From: Bacteroidales bacterium UBA4345
Lineage (GTDB): Bacteria > Bacteroidota > Bacteroidia > Bacteroidales > Paludibacteraceae
Reading direction: 5' to 3'
DNA length: 32,245 nucleotides
NCBI GenBank assembly: GCA_002396385.1
Contig: DGTD01000044.1
Location: forward strand, 1 to 32,245
Of this stretch, positions 7,820 through 14,898 are shown one piece after another. Below the pieces are notes generated by a model. It was not told where the DNA came from. It saw nothing but the letters and a program-made list of their open reading frames with translations, and searched no databases. Position 1 is the stretch's first letter. Each line of letters starts with the position of its first letter. A program made the translations under genes and the position numbers.

Positions 7820-9244
7820 TTAAAGCGACTGTAGGAAACGTATAAGGGCGTCGCGGTCTTCTTTGCCCATTTTGGCGAATATGTTTTTCGAAGCCTCCCC
7901 TTCGCCTCCGTGCCACATAATGGCCTCAACAAAGTTGCGTGCGCGTCCGTCGTGCAGGAAGTAGGTGTGTCCGTTTACCACTTTTTGCAAGCCAACACCC
8001 CATAGTGGTGTAGTACGCCATTCGTTGCCCATGGCGAGTCCGCTTTGGTAATTGTCGTTCAGTCCCACTCCGCATATTTCCGAGCCCATGTCGTGGAGCA
8101 GGTAGTCGCTGTACGGGTGTATGGTTTGTCCGCCCAACCATGGCAGGCGCGTGCCGTTCAGCAGTACGCTGCCTCCGGTGCGGGTGTGCAGGGTGGTAAC
8201 ATGGCACAAGTGGCATTTCGCTTTGTAGAACATTTGTTCGCCGTGTTTGACCGTGGGGTTGTCCACGTCGCGCCTTGCCGGCACGCCGTTTGCCTGCATG
8301 TACAGGTCCACATCTTCCATCTCAGACGTGCTGGCTTCCAATTTGTCGTACAGCAGTCCCATCATGCTGCCTTGGGCCACCTGCCGTTGTCCGCGGCAAA
8401 TTTCTTCTGGGTAGCGGCTGTTGGTATACCCCATATCGCTGCTGAAACCGAGTTCGACGGTAAGGTCGGCGTGTTGGGCCTTGTTCCCGCTCAACCCCAG
8501 TTGTCTGATGCCCCGCTCGGTTATGTAGTTGCATCTGCCGCTGATGCCGTATTCGGGATAGTTGCTTTTGGCGGCTAACGCTTCTATCTCGTGCGGGTCG
8601 AGTGCCATCATCTGCCCCATACCTACGTGCCGGAGGGGTATGCGAACCGTGCAGAACAGGTCTTCTGGCGCAATGCTGTCGGCATACCAGTCCGTAATGT
8701 TGTAGGTAAACCAGCACAGTTCGTACTTCTCTCCGTCGGGAAATTTGAATTCTTTGGTGTGCCTGTTTATTTTCACCTTCCCTTCTGCCTCAACTCCGTA
8801 AATGCTCTGGTCGTGTATTACGCGTCCGTAGTCCTGGAAGAATTTGCCGTTTTTTCGGCTGACATAGACCAGCATGCTGCTGAATCCGTATTTCCCGCTG
8901 CCTTCCGCGTCAGACCATGCCGAAGGTATGGTCCTTCCCGTCCGGTTGTGGCAGCTGCCACAACTATATCCGGCATATACGGGCCCTAACCCCTTGTTGT
9001 CGGTGGGACCGTCGTCGTAGAGGGTGTTGCCCCGGTTCCAGCGAGTCTTGTTGTCGCCGCTGAGCCAGTCCGATTCGGTCTCATAGGCAAAGGCAGAACT
9101 CGAATAGATGGTCGAGGTGCCGGCCGATAGGGCATAACCGTCGCGTACTTCCACAAATTCCTCGGTTATTCCTTCTTTGCTGCATGACGCAGAGACCACT
9201 GTCAAGCCTAAAAGGAAGAAATAGTCGTGTGCTTTTTGTCTCAT
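7820..9244 (-). CDS. Di-heme oxidoreductase lipoprotein (DUF1111, putative thiol oxidoreductase)
   Basis: A 474-residue lipoprotein (lipobox VSASC, Cys 21, followed by Ser-Lys-Glu). Two heme c attachment sites are present: CGSCH at 95-99, within the family signature GLGPVYAGYSCGSCHNRTGR, and CHLCH at 344-348. The C-terminal half carries YSDYLLHDMG, EWRTTPLWG and FLHDGRA..F.EAI.WHGGE, all hallmarks of the DUF1111 di-heme family, which is related to di-heme peroxidases. Members are repeatedly found beside imelysin genes, as here. The reaction is not settled; iron redox conversion during uptake is the usual proposal. The gene lies 92 bp after the imelysin gene, with an inverted repeat in the gap. 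Confidence 0.9.
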   Translation of the reverse strand: MRQKAHDYFFLLGLTVVSASCSKEGITEEFVEVRDGYALSAGTSTIYSSSAFAYETESDWLSGDNKTRWNRGNTLYDDGPTDNKGLGPVYAGYSCGSCHNRTGRTIPSAWSDAEGSGKYGFSSMLVYVSRKNGKFFQDYGRVIHDQSIYGVEAEGKVKINRHTKEFKFPDGEKYELCWFTYNITDWYADSIAPEDLFCTVRIPLRHVGMGQMMALDPHEIEALAAKSNYPEYGISGRCNYITERGIRQLGLSGNKAQHADLTVELGFSSDMGYTNSRYPEEICRGQRQVAQGSMMGLLYDKLEASTSEMEDVDLYMQANGVPARRDVDNPTVKHGEQMFYKAKCHLCHVTTLHTRTGGSVLLNGTRLPWLGGQTIHPYSDYLLHDMGSEICGVGLNDNYQSGLAMGNEWRTTPLWGVGLQKVVNGHTYFLHDGRARNFVEAIMWHGGEGEASKNIFAKMGKEDRDALIRFLQSL

Positions 9245-9282
9245 TTGTATGCTTTTTTAGTCCTGATTCTTATATACACCAA

Positions 9283-9314
9283 TGGGAAAGGCCGTTTTCC
9301 AACAGTCTTTCCCA
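9283..9314 (-). promoter_or_regulatory. Inverted repeat between the imelysin and di-heme genes
   Basis: TGGGAAAG (9283-9290) and CTTTCCCA (9307-9314) are perfect 8-bp arms around a 16-base loop, inside the operon. No T-run follows on the - strand, so an mRNA stability or processing hairpin is more likely than a terminator. Confidence 0.4.
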
Positions 9315-9336
9315 AAAAGTTTTTTGTTCTTTCCGT

Positions 9337-10539
9337 TTATTTTACGGTACGAGCCTTGCCTGCCTTATAGATGAGGTATTCCAAGGTGTGGAAGCCGCGG
9401 ATGCTCTGTGCTGCGGCAATCTCTTCGCTGTCTTCGTCAAATTCGCCGCTCCAGTTCAAGCCTTTGAAGTCGCCGTTGTTCAGAATTCCCCTGATGGCTT
9501 TCTGGTCAAGCGGCCAGCTGTCCATGTTAGGGTCAATACCCATGTCGGCTACCGGACCGAACAAGAAGGCCTCGCTCTTTTCCCAGTAGGTACGGCTGGC
9601 AACCCACTTCTCGCACAGGGTTTCGAATCCTGCGTTGCTTGGTGCTTTTGTAAAGTCTACTACACTGTTGTAGAGGTCTTCGTTGGCTTCCTTCAGGCTC
9701 TTGTAGGTAGGAACAACCACCTTTTCAACATAATTTTTGTTGATGGCCTCGCAGGTCGTTTCTGAGAATTTCGACAGGGCTGGCGTCAAGTCTTTGTCTA
9801 GAATGTCCTTCAATTCGGCACAGGCGTCTTGTGCGGCAAGCGCTTCCGCCGATGCGATGTGGTTGCGGAATGGCTGTGGAATAGCCAAAATCTTGTCAAT
9901 AGCGTTCTGGATGGCATTCTTAACCTTTTTGTCGAGTTTCTCGTCTATTTTTGCCAACTGTCCGCTGATGGAGTTGGCTGCCACTTTGCCGTTCAGACTG
10001 CCGTAATAGGCGTTTTTAACACTCTCGATGTTGTTACTGTAGTCGACGCGGCTGTGCCAACTGTACCACGACTCAACGGCATAGAGGGCCTCGGCATATT
10101 TGCCAGACTGCCAAAGGTTCAGCGGGTCGCCAATCTTGGCTTCGCCCACCTCGTTTGCAATGTCTGAGCAACCGGCAACAATCTGCTCGGTAGCGTTCAG
10201 GGCCGACGAGAATGTTTCTGTATAGCCGCTTTTACCCGCATTCTTAAAGGTTTCTGCGTAAGCGTCGCCTTTCTCGTAACTTTCTGTCCAGTCGCTGTAG
10301 AGGGTGGCGGCATCGTTCTTCAGATAGTTGGCAACCACCTTCATGTAGGCGTTCCAGTTCTTTTTGTTCTTGCTGTTGTATTGCAGTGTGTCGTTGGCGT
10401 CAATGCTGCTGATGATGGTGGCGGCATCGAGCCCGTTGGTCTGTTGGTCGTCGTCATCATCGTCGCACGAGGTCATCATGCCCGATGTCATCGCAACTCC
10501 CATTGTCAGTGCGATTGCATACTTGAATCTCTTCTTCAT
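9337..10539 (-). CDS. Imelysin family lipoprotein (IrpA-like, putative iron-binding)
   Basis: A 400-residue lipoprotein. The lipobox TSC puts the lipidated Cys at 25, followed by six Asp, a strong acidic export signal for display on the Bacteroidetes cell surface. The mainly helical body has the two imelysin signatures WEKSEAFLFGPV and, near the C-terminus, GFHTLEYLIY, which contains the GxHxxE motif (G382, H384, E387) shared with EfeO and the M75 group. These proteins are linked to iron uptake; despite the old peptidase label, proteolysis is doubtful. The start chosen is ATG 10539, which gives a clean signal peptide 30 bp after the upstream porin stop. The longer frame to 10587 would overlap that porin. 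It is the second gene of the five-gene operon. Confidence 0.93.
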   Translation of the reverse strand: MKKRFKYAIALTMGVAMTSGMMTSCDDDDDDQQTNGLDAATIISSIDANDTLQYNSKNKKNWNAYMKVVANYLKNDAATLYSDWTESYEKGDAYAETFKNAGKSGYTETFSSALNATEQIVAGCSDIANEVGEAKIGDPLNLWQSGKYAEALYAVESWYSWHSRVDYSNNIESVKNAYYGSLNGKVAANSISGQLAKIDEKLDKKVKNAIQNAIDKILAIPQPFRNHIASAEALAAQDACAELKDILDKDLTPALSKFSETTCEAINKNYVEKVVVPTYKSLKEANEDLYNSVVDFTKAPSNAGFETLCEKWVASRTYWEKSEAFLFGPVADMGIDPNMDSWPLDQKAIRGILNNGDFKGLNWSGEFDEDSEEIAAAQSIRGFHTLEYLIYKAGKARTVK

Positions 10540-10568
10540 CTTATTTCTGTTTATTAGTTTGATATACG

Positions 10569-12059
10569 TTATTTCTTGCTGAACCATGCGATGTAGGCAA
10601 CCCCGAGCGAGAAATCGTTTTCCGAGTTGTAGTCGGTCTTCCAGTCAAATGCGCTGTGGGTGCCTATGTGGCGCGTGGTCCAGTCTCCTTTAATGATAAG
10701 GTAGGGCAGGGCATACCAGTTGATGCCGAATGTCCATGCGGCTACCTGGCACCGTGGATCTTCCACTTCCCCTATCCACCCGTCGTCTAGTTTCTCTTGC
10801 GGATTGTAGTACTCGTAGCGGGCGAACGGATAAATTTTCAGGGGTTTCGGCGTGCGGAACAGGTTCCCTACGTTGAAGCCAACCTCTCCGCCGTAACTCA
10901 CCGCATATTTGGCGACAGGTGTATTCCCGCCATAGGCGGCGCTTGTGCGTCCCAATGTCGAGCGGGTGAGTTTGACCGTATTGCCAATGCTGCCGTGCAC
11001 GGCGTTTGCCCTGACGGTTACCCAACGGTTTATGTATTGCACATCGCCGCTGAAAATGTGTACGGGTACTTTGAAGGTGCTGTAATAGTGGGGGAAGTTG
11101 GAGTTCTTTCCGGCGTTGTCGCACCAATAGAAACTGCCTCCCAGCCTTAAACCCGGAACTCCCTCATAATTGAGGCGCCCGACAAGAGCCGGACTTGAGA
11201 ACACGTCTTGCTCGAAAAGCCCTTGTTTGGCTCCGCCCAGAAACTTGTACTTGTCGAAACCGTCTACGGTCAGTCCGTTCACCAGTTGCGCACAGTAGCT
11301 GAATGTGCTGTACCGGTGTCCGAGTGTCCCGTAGAATTCGATACCGGTTTCGTGCCAGGTCGACGGCAGTATGTAGGTTTCTCCTTCCGGACGGCTTGTG
11401 CCGAAAAAGAAGACGGGCTCGTGTTGGGCATTTGTAATGCCGACCGGTAGAACAATGTGACCCATCCTCAAGTTTAACTGGCGAAGGAAGGGAATAGTGA
11501 TATGGAATTGTTCCAAGGCCACTTCGCCGCCTTTTTCCCATTCACTTTCCAACTCTCCGTTTTCTGCGCCTGAGCCGGTTTCCTGCTCCCATTCGGTGCC
11601 CACGCCGCCAGCCTCAAACTCAATTTCGGCTCCGAGTTGGAACCAACGGCTGAATTTGTAGTCACCGCCCAGTGTGAAGCGGGGTATTGATATTTCCGAG
11701 CGGTCCATTCTGTACGTGCCTGTTCCCCCCCAGCGGTTGTAGCTGTAGTCTTTGTGGCGTACCAGCATTTCACCATAGCTGCCGATGCGGTATTTCTTGA
11801 ACGAGGGGTCGCCGTCGTAGTGGGCTTTTTCCGCCCTCGATTCCTGTTCTTCCTCTTGATTGTTGGTGGCCTCTTCGGTTATTCTTACCTCTTTGACTAT
11901 CACCACCGTGTCCTTCTCTTTCGTTTGAAAAGTATTTTGGGCACTTTCCAAACGCTCAATCCGTTTCAACAGCGAATCGTATGCCTGTTGCGGCTCTTGT
12001 GCTGTTGCGTACACTGCCCCTAAACATAGCAGTGCCATTGTGTTTATTGTATTTTTCAT
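10569..12059 (-). CDS. Outer-membrane porin, phosphate-selective porin O/P type (first gene of imelysin operon)
   Basis: A 496-residue protein with a signal peptide ending near ATAQ (residue 21), a coiled-coil segment (about 26-45), an acidic linker rich in Glu (about 50-80) and a long beta-barrel. Barrel blocks such as YGEMLVRHKDY, FTLGGDYKF, LNLRMGHIVLPVGITN and FGINWYALPYLIIKGDW are typical of the porin O/P family. The final residues are aromatic and basic (AWFSKK) rather than a terminal Phe, which is slightly unusual. As the first gene behind the operon promoter it probably forms the outer-membrane entry for the substrate handled by the imelysin and redox lipoproteins. It and the porin at 6408-7763 share architecture but are clearly diverged. 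Confidence 0.83.
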   Translation of the reverse strand: MKNTINTMALLCLGAVYATAQEPQQAYDSLLKRIERLESAQNTFQTKEKDTVVIVKEVRITEEATNNQEEEQESRAEKAHYDGDPSFKKYRIGSYGEMLVRHKDYSYNRWGGTGTYRMDRSEISIPRFTLGGDYKFSRWFQLGAEIEFEAGGVGTEWEQETGSGAENGELESEWEKGGEVALEQFHITIPFLRQLNLRMGHIVLPVGITNAQHEPVFFFGTSRPEGETYILPSTWHETGIEFYGTLGHRYSTFSYCAQLVNGLTVDGFDKYKFLGGAKQGLFEQDVFSSPALVGRLNYEGVPGLRLGGSFYWCDNAGKNSNFPHYYSTFKVPVHIFSGDVQYINRWVTVRANAVHGSIGNTVKLTRSTLGRTSAAYGGNTPVAKYAVSYGGEVGFNVGNLFRTPKPLKIYPFARYEYYNPQEKLDDGWIGEVEDPRCQVAAWTFGINWYALPYLIIKGDWTTRHIGTHSAFDWKTDYNSENDFSLGVAYIAWFSKK

Positions 12060-12089
12060 CTCTCTTCTTTATCCTGTATCTTAATCACG

Positions 12090-12097
12090 CAAAATTA
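12090..12097 (-). promoter_or_regulatory. Putative -7 promoter box of the imelysin/porin operon
   Basis: The - strand reads TAATTTTG, a perfect TAnnTTTG box, about 30 bases upstream of ATG 12059. This predicts a leader of roughly 25 nt. The same octamer precedes the Rid-domain gene. A TTTT-rich stretch lies in the expected -33 area, without a perfect TTTG. Confidence 0.62.
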
Positions 12098-12151
12098 GGT
12101 AGCTGTGGATAACTGAAAAATCCTAAAAAATGATGATTTGTCGGTGGTGCT

Positions 12152-12169
12152 ATCACCATTTTTGGTGAT
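12152..12169. promoter_or_regulatory. Palindromic operator candidate between divergent transcription units
   Basis: ATCACC (12152-12157) and GGTGAT (12164-12169) are perfect arms around a 6-base spacer. They lie in the 185-bp gap between the imelysin operon (-) and the deformylase gene (+), upstream of both predicted promoters. Position and symmetry suggest a binding site for a dimeric regulator; the regulator is unknown. Confidence 0.4.
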
Positions 12170-12216
12170 GGCTGTTTGTTGCTGGGTGTTGGGAGCCTGT
12201 TCTGAAAATTCTTTTG

Positions 12217-12224
12217 TAACTTTA
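12217..12224 (+). promoter_or_regulatory. Putative -7 box of the deformylase-like gene
   Basis: TAACTTTA differs from TAnnTTTG at the last base. If used, transcription starts near 12230, so an ATG at 12224 would not be in the message and ATG 12245 becomes the start. Confidence 0.35.
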
Positions 12225-12244
12225 TGCCGCTAAATAATCGGACC

Positions 12245-12655
12245 ATGGTACAAGAACTGAATCACGACCTTGCTTTCCTCTCTCAGAAAGCAGAACGCGC
12301 TACTGAAAACGACGAGCAGGTTATTGACGACCTGCTCGACACGTTGCGGACCCACCTCGACAGCTGTGTGGGTATGGCGGCTAATATGATTGGTGTAAAC
12401 AAGAGTATAATAGTTTTCTGTAAGGGCAAGAAACAGTTGGCTATGGTTAACCCTGTCATTGTGAAGAAGGTGGGGCCGTATTTTGCCGAGGAAACCTGCC
12501 TGTCGGTGCCCGGCTCCAAGAAAACGGTGCGTTACAACGAAATTGAGGTGGTGTATTTGGACCGGGATTTTGTTCGTAAACGTGAGAAGTTCTCGGGCTT
12601 TACCGCCCAAATCATACAGCACGAAATTGATCATACCAATGGTATACTTATATAA
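12245..12655 (+). CDS. def: Peptide deformylase, short type 3-like homologue
   Basis: A 136-residue cytoplasmic protein with all three deformylase motifs in degenerate form. Motif 1 reads GMAAN (43-47) where classical enzymes have Gln at the end. Motif 2 reads ETCLS (83-87), keeping the metal-binding Cys85 but replacing the usual Gly. Motif 3 is an intact HEIDH (126-130). This matches the short second deformylase known from Gram-positive and some gut bacteria, which removes the formyl group from nascent peptides or shorter substrates. The Gln-to-Asn change may alter activity. The start ATG 12245 is preferred over 12224 because the family begins with a short MxxE..D.FLSQKAE segment and the upstream ATG overlaps the promoter box. 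It ends 8 bp before the next gene, so the two form an operon. Confidence 0.82.
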   Translation: MVQELNHDLAFLSQKAERATENDEQVIDDLLDTLRTHLDSCVGMAANMIGVNKSIIVFCKGKKQLAMVNPVIVKKVGPYFAEETCLSVPGSKKTVRYNEIEVVYLDRDFVRKREKFSGFTAQIIQHEIDHTNGILI

Positions 12656-12663
12656 TTAAGGCA

Positions 12664-13179
12664 ATGAGAAAGAAAAGTCGGGAGATGGATGCCTCTTTTG
12701 CGCTTGAGGTGTTTGCTAAAGCTCCTTTTGTTACGGTTTGTTTTTCCAAACCCGATGGAACTCCTTATGGGGTGCCCCTGAACCTGGTGGCGACCGACGA
12801 TAAGACGTTCTACTTCCATTGTGCGCCCGATGGCGACAAGTTAGATTGCATTGCGGCTAATCCGGTTGTTCACTTGTCCGCAGTTTCACGCTGTAAGCCT
12901 ACTGTCGGACCTAAGGACGGCAGTTTCACTTTGGAATACCGTTCGGCTATGGCCGTTGGGAAAGCGGAAATGGTGACTGACGTTGCCGAGAAGGTTGAGG
13001 CGTTGCGAGCTATCTGTGTGCGTTTCCTGCCTCAGCATATGGATGCTTTCGAGGATTCTGTGGCCCGTAGTAACGGTCGGACGGCTGTTGTCCGCATCAC
13101 TCTTATTGAACCACCAACTGGAAAGCGAAAGGAATATGATAGAAATGGTGAGGAGATGAAGTGGGGCAGAATGGAATAG
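12664..13179 (+). CDS. Pyridoxamine 5'-phosphate oxidase-fold, NimA-like flavin protein
   Basis: A 171-residue cytoplasmic protein of the split-barrel FMN-binding superfamily. Typical blocks are the start with basic residues and a Met-Asp turn, FVTVCFSKPDGTPYGVPLN, FYFHCAPDGDKLDCIAANP (the phosphate/FMN-contact region) and the YRSAMAVGKAEMV strand pair. The pattern is closest to the NimA-like group, some members of which reduce nitroimidazoles. That phenotype cannot be inferred from family membership alone, and many relatives have unknown housekeeping roles. It follows def by 8 bp with AAGG just before the ATG, so the two are co-transcribed. No terminator is obvious in the 160 bp downstream. 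Confidence 0.82.
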   Translation: MRKKSREMDASFALEVFAKAPFVTVCFSKPDGTPYGVPLNLVATDDKTFYFHCAPDGDKLDCIAANPVVHLSAVSRCKPTVGPKDGSFTLEYRSAMAVGKAEMVTDVAEKVEALRAICVRFLPQHMDAFEDSVARSNGRTAVVRITLIEPPTGKRKEYDRNGEEMKWGRME

Positions 13180-13271
13180 GTATTTTTGACGTGCAAAGCA
13201 ATGGTGGACTTACGTTTATGCGTTTTTGACTATTTTTTTTAGTTGAACGTACGAAAGTGTGTGGATTTTTA

Positions 13272-13279
13272 TATATTTG
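13272..13279 (+). promoter_or_regulatory. Putative -7 promoter box of the small lipoprotein gene
   Basis: TATATTTG is a perfect TAnnTTTG match 60 bases upstream of ATG 13340, within an AT-rich gap. A clear -33 TTTG at 19-21 bases spacing is not seen. Confidence 0.5.
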
Positions 13280-13339
13280 TGCAAATTCTTGAAATAGATA
13301 AATTATCAAATTGTTTTACTTAATTAAAATTAAAAAGAA

Positions 13340-13864
13340 ATGAAAATGAATCTAATGAAACTTGCCTTTCTATCGACGGCTGTTTGTTTCTCAGGTATGT
13401 TTATGGGTGCTTGTGACTCTGAAGAAGATGACCTAAAGATTGTTGATTGGTCTCCAGTTGGTATTTGTATTTCGGTGCATGATGCCCAGGGAAATGACTT
13501 GTTAGACTCTACTGATGTTGAGCGTTATATTGCAAGTGGCGTTACTGCTACCTTCCAGGGTAAGACTTATGCGCTGAATGGCGGAATTCCAAAGGAAAAT
13601 GCCAAGAAAAGTTCTCTAAAGGCTTTGCCTGCTGTTTTTGAGGGTTTAAGCATCAAAAATATTTCTGGCAAGAACATGCTTTACTTTGGCGAACTTAATG
13701 GTGATGCCGATATGCACGAAAATCTCACTATTACTTGGAAAGATGGCTCTAAGGATGTTATTACCTACCATTGCTCTGACCATAATGAAGAATTAATGAA
13801 CTGCAACCGGTGGTACAAGTTAAACGGAGTGTTGACAAATAACCCGATTGAAATTGTCAAGTAA
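13340..13864 (+). CDS. Small lipoprotein of unknown function, probably surface exposed
   Basis: A 174-residue lipoprotein: Lys-rich start, hydrophobic segment, then lipobox MGAC with Cys 25. The next residues, DSEEDD, form an acidic stretch of the kind that directs lipoproteins to the outer face of the outer membrane in Bacteroidetes. The mature part (about 150 residues) looks like a compact beta-rich domain with Asp/Asn-rich turns and four further Cys/His pairs near the C-terminus (CSDH, NCNRW). No family is recognised. It has its own promoter box and is followed by a hairpin terminator at 13909-13942, then by the repeat array. Whether it belongs functionally with the adhesin locus downstream is unknown. 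Confidence 0.8.
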   Translation: MKMNLMKLAFLSTAVCFSGMFMGACDSEEDDLKIVDWSPVGICISVHDAQGNDLLDSTDVERYIASGVTATFQGKTYALNGGIPKENAKKSSLKALPAVFEGLSIKNISGKNMLYFGELNGDADMHENLTITWKDGSKDVITYHCSDHNEELMNCNRWYKLNGVLTNNPIEIVK

Positions 13865-13908
13865 TTCTCTTTTATAACAAGTTGTAGCGGTCTGCTAAAA
13901 ACAAAAAT

Positions 13909-13942
13909 AAACGGGTTCCGATTTGTTTGTCGGTACCCGTTT
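13909..13942 (+). terminator. Hairpin terminator after the small lipoprotein gene
   Basis: AAACGGGT (13909-13916) and CCGA (13918-13921) pair with TCGG (13930-13933) and ACCCGTTT (13935-13942), with a single T-T mismatch and an 8-base loop. The T tract after the stem is short, so termination strength is uncertain. Confidence 0.65.
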
Positions 13943-14003
13943 GTCCGTAAATAAAGGAATAATTCTAAACTTGGCAGTTTAAGGTCAAGTCCCCTTAGAA
14001 TTT

Positions 14004-14874
14004 AATAAAACCCCTAAAACACGTAAAACAAGCCAACTGTGTTGGCAGCAAGTTTTAGCTGTTTTCATCGTTTTATTCCCATAAATAGAAAGCGTGGGTT
14101 AAAGAATTATGCCACCCATTCGTGACAATTTAAATAAAACCCCTAAAACACGTAAAACAAGCCAACTGTGTTGGCAGTAAGTTTTAGATGTTTTCATTGT
14201 TTTATTCCCATAAGTTGAAAGCGAGTGTAAAGGCCTAATATGCCTCCCATTCGTGTCAATTTAAATAAAACCCCTAAAACACGTAAAACAAGCCAACTGT
14301 GTTGGCAGTAAGTTTTAGATGTTTTCATTGTTTTATTCCCATACCTCGAAAGCGTGGGTTAAAGAATTATGCCTCCCAGTCGTGACAATTTAAATAAAAC
14401 CCCTAAAACACGTAAAACAAGCCAACTGTGTTGGCAGTAAGTTTTAGATGCTTTCATTGTTTTATTCCCATAAATAGAAAGTGTGGGTTAAAGAATTATG
14501 CCTCCCATTCGTGACAATTTAAATAAAACCCCTAAAACAAGTAAAACCGGCCAACTGTGTTGGCAGCAAGTTTTAGATGTTTTCATTTTATTCCCAATAA
14601 ATAGAAAGTGTGGGTTAAAGAATTATGCCACCCATTCGTGTCAATTTAAATAAAACCCCTAAAACACGTAAAACAAGCCAACTGTGTTGGCAGCAAGTTT
14701 TAGCTGTTTTCATCGTTTTATTCCCATAAATAGAAAGCGTGGGTTAAAGAATTATGCCACCCATTCGTGTCAATTTAAATAAAACCCCTAAAACAAGGAA
14801 AACAAGCCAACTGTGTTGGCAGTAAGTTTTAGGAGTTTTCATTGTTTTATTCCCATAAATAGAAAGTGTGGGGA
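14004..14874. repeat. Tandem array of seven ~129-bp units, each containing a nested modular palindrome
   Basis: Units begin (ATAAAACCCC) at 14005, 14134, 14265, 14394, 14523, 14650 and 14779, giving periods of 129, 131, 129, 129, 127 and 129 bp. The last unit is cut short near 14874. Each unit has a ~74-bp nested inverted repeat: left modules AATAAAAC, TAAAAC, TAAAAC, GCCAAC; loop TGT; right modules GTTGGC, GTTTTA, GTTTT, GTTTTATT. A conserved ~55-bp linker follows, with its own GTGGGT...ACCCAT hairpin. The 15-bp centre GCCAACTGTGTTGGC is identical in all seven units (14032, 14161, 14292, 14421, 14550, 14677, 14806). The 127- and 131-bp periods break any reading frame, so the array is not coding. 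The region 13865-15307 holds no gene that I can support. Confidence 0.95.
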
Positions 14875-14898
14875 GTGTGGCGCATACTTTACCGTTAT

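Noticed and set aside
8045..8578. 177-codon + strand frame antisense to the di-heme oxidoreductase gene
   Set aside because: The opposite strand encodes both heme motifs and the family blocks, and this frame has no recognisable features.
10540..10587. Longer start for the imelysin protein
   Set aside because: It would overlap the upstream porin gene and put 16 residues before a normal lipoprotein signal peptide.
14004..14874. The tandem array as a CRISPR
   Set aside because: The whole 129-bp unit is conserved, including the part that would be the spacer, and no cas gene is present.
14004..14874. The array as integron attC sites (GTTAAAG resembles a core site)
   Set aside because: The seventh base does not fit GTTRRRY, there are no gene cassettes between units and no integrase is in view.
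14004..14874. The array as a repeated coding sequence (129 is 43 codons)
   Set aside because: Two periods are 127 and 131 bp, which shift the frame, and no long open frame crosses the array on either strand.
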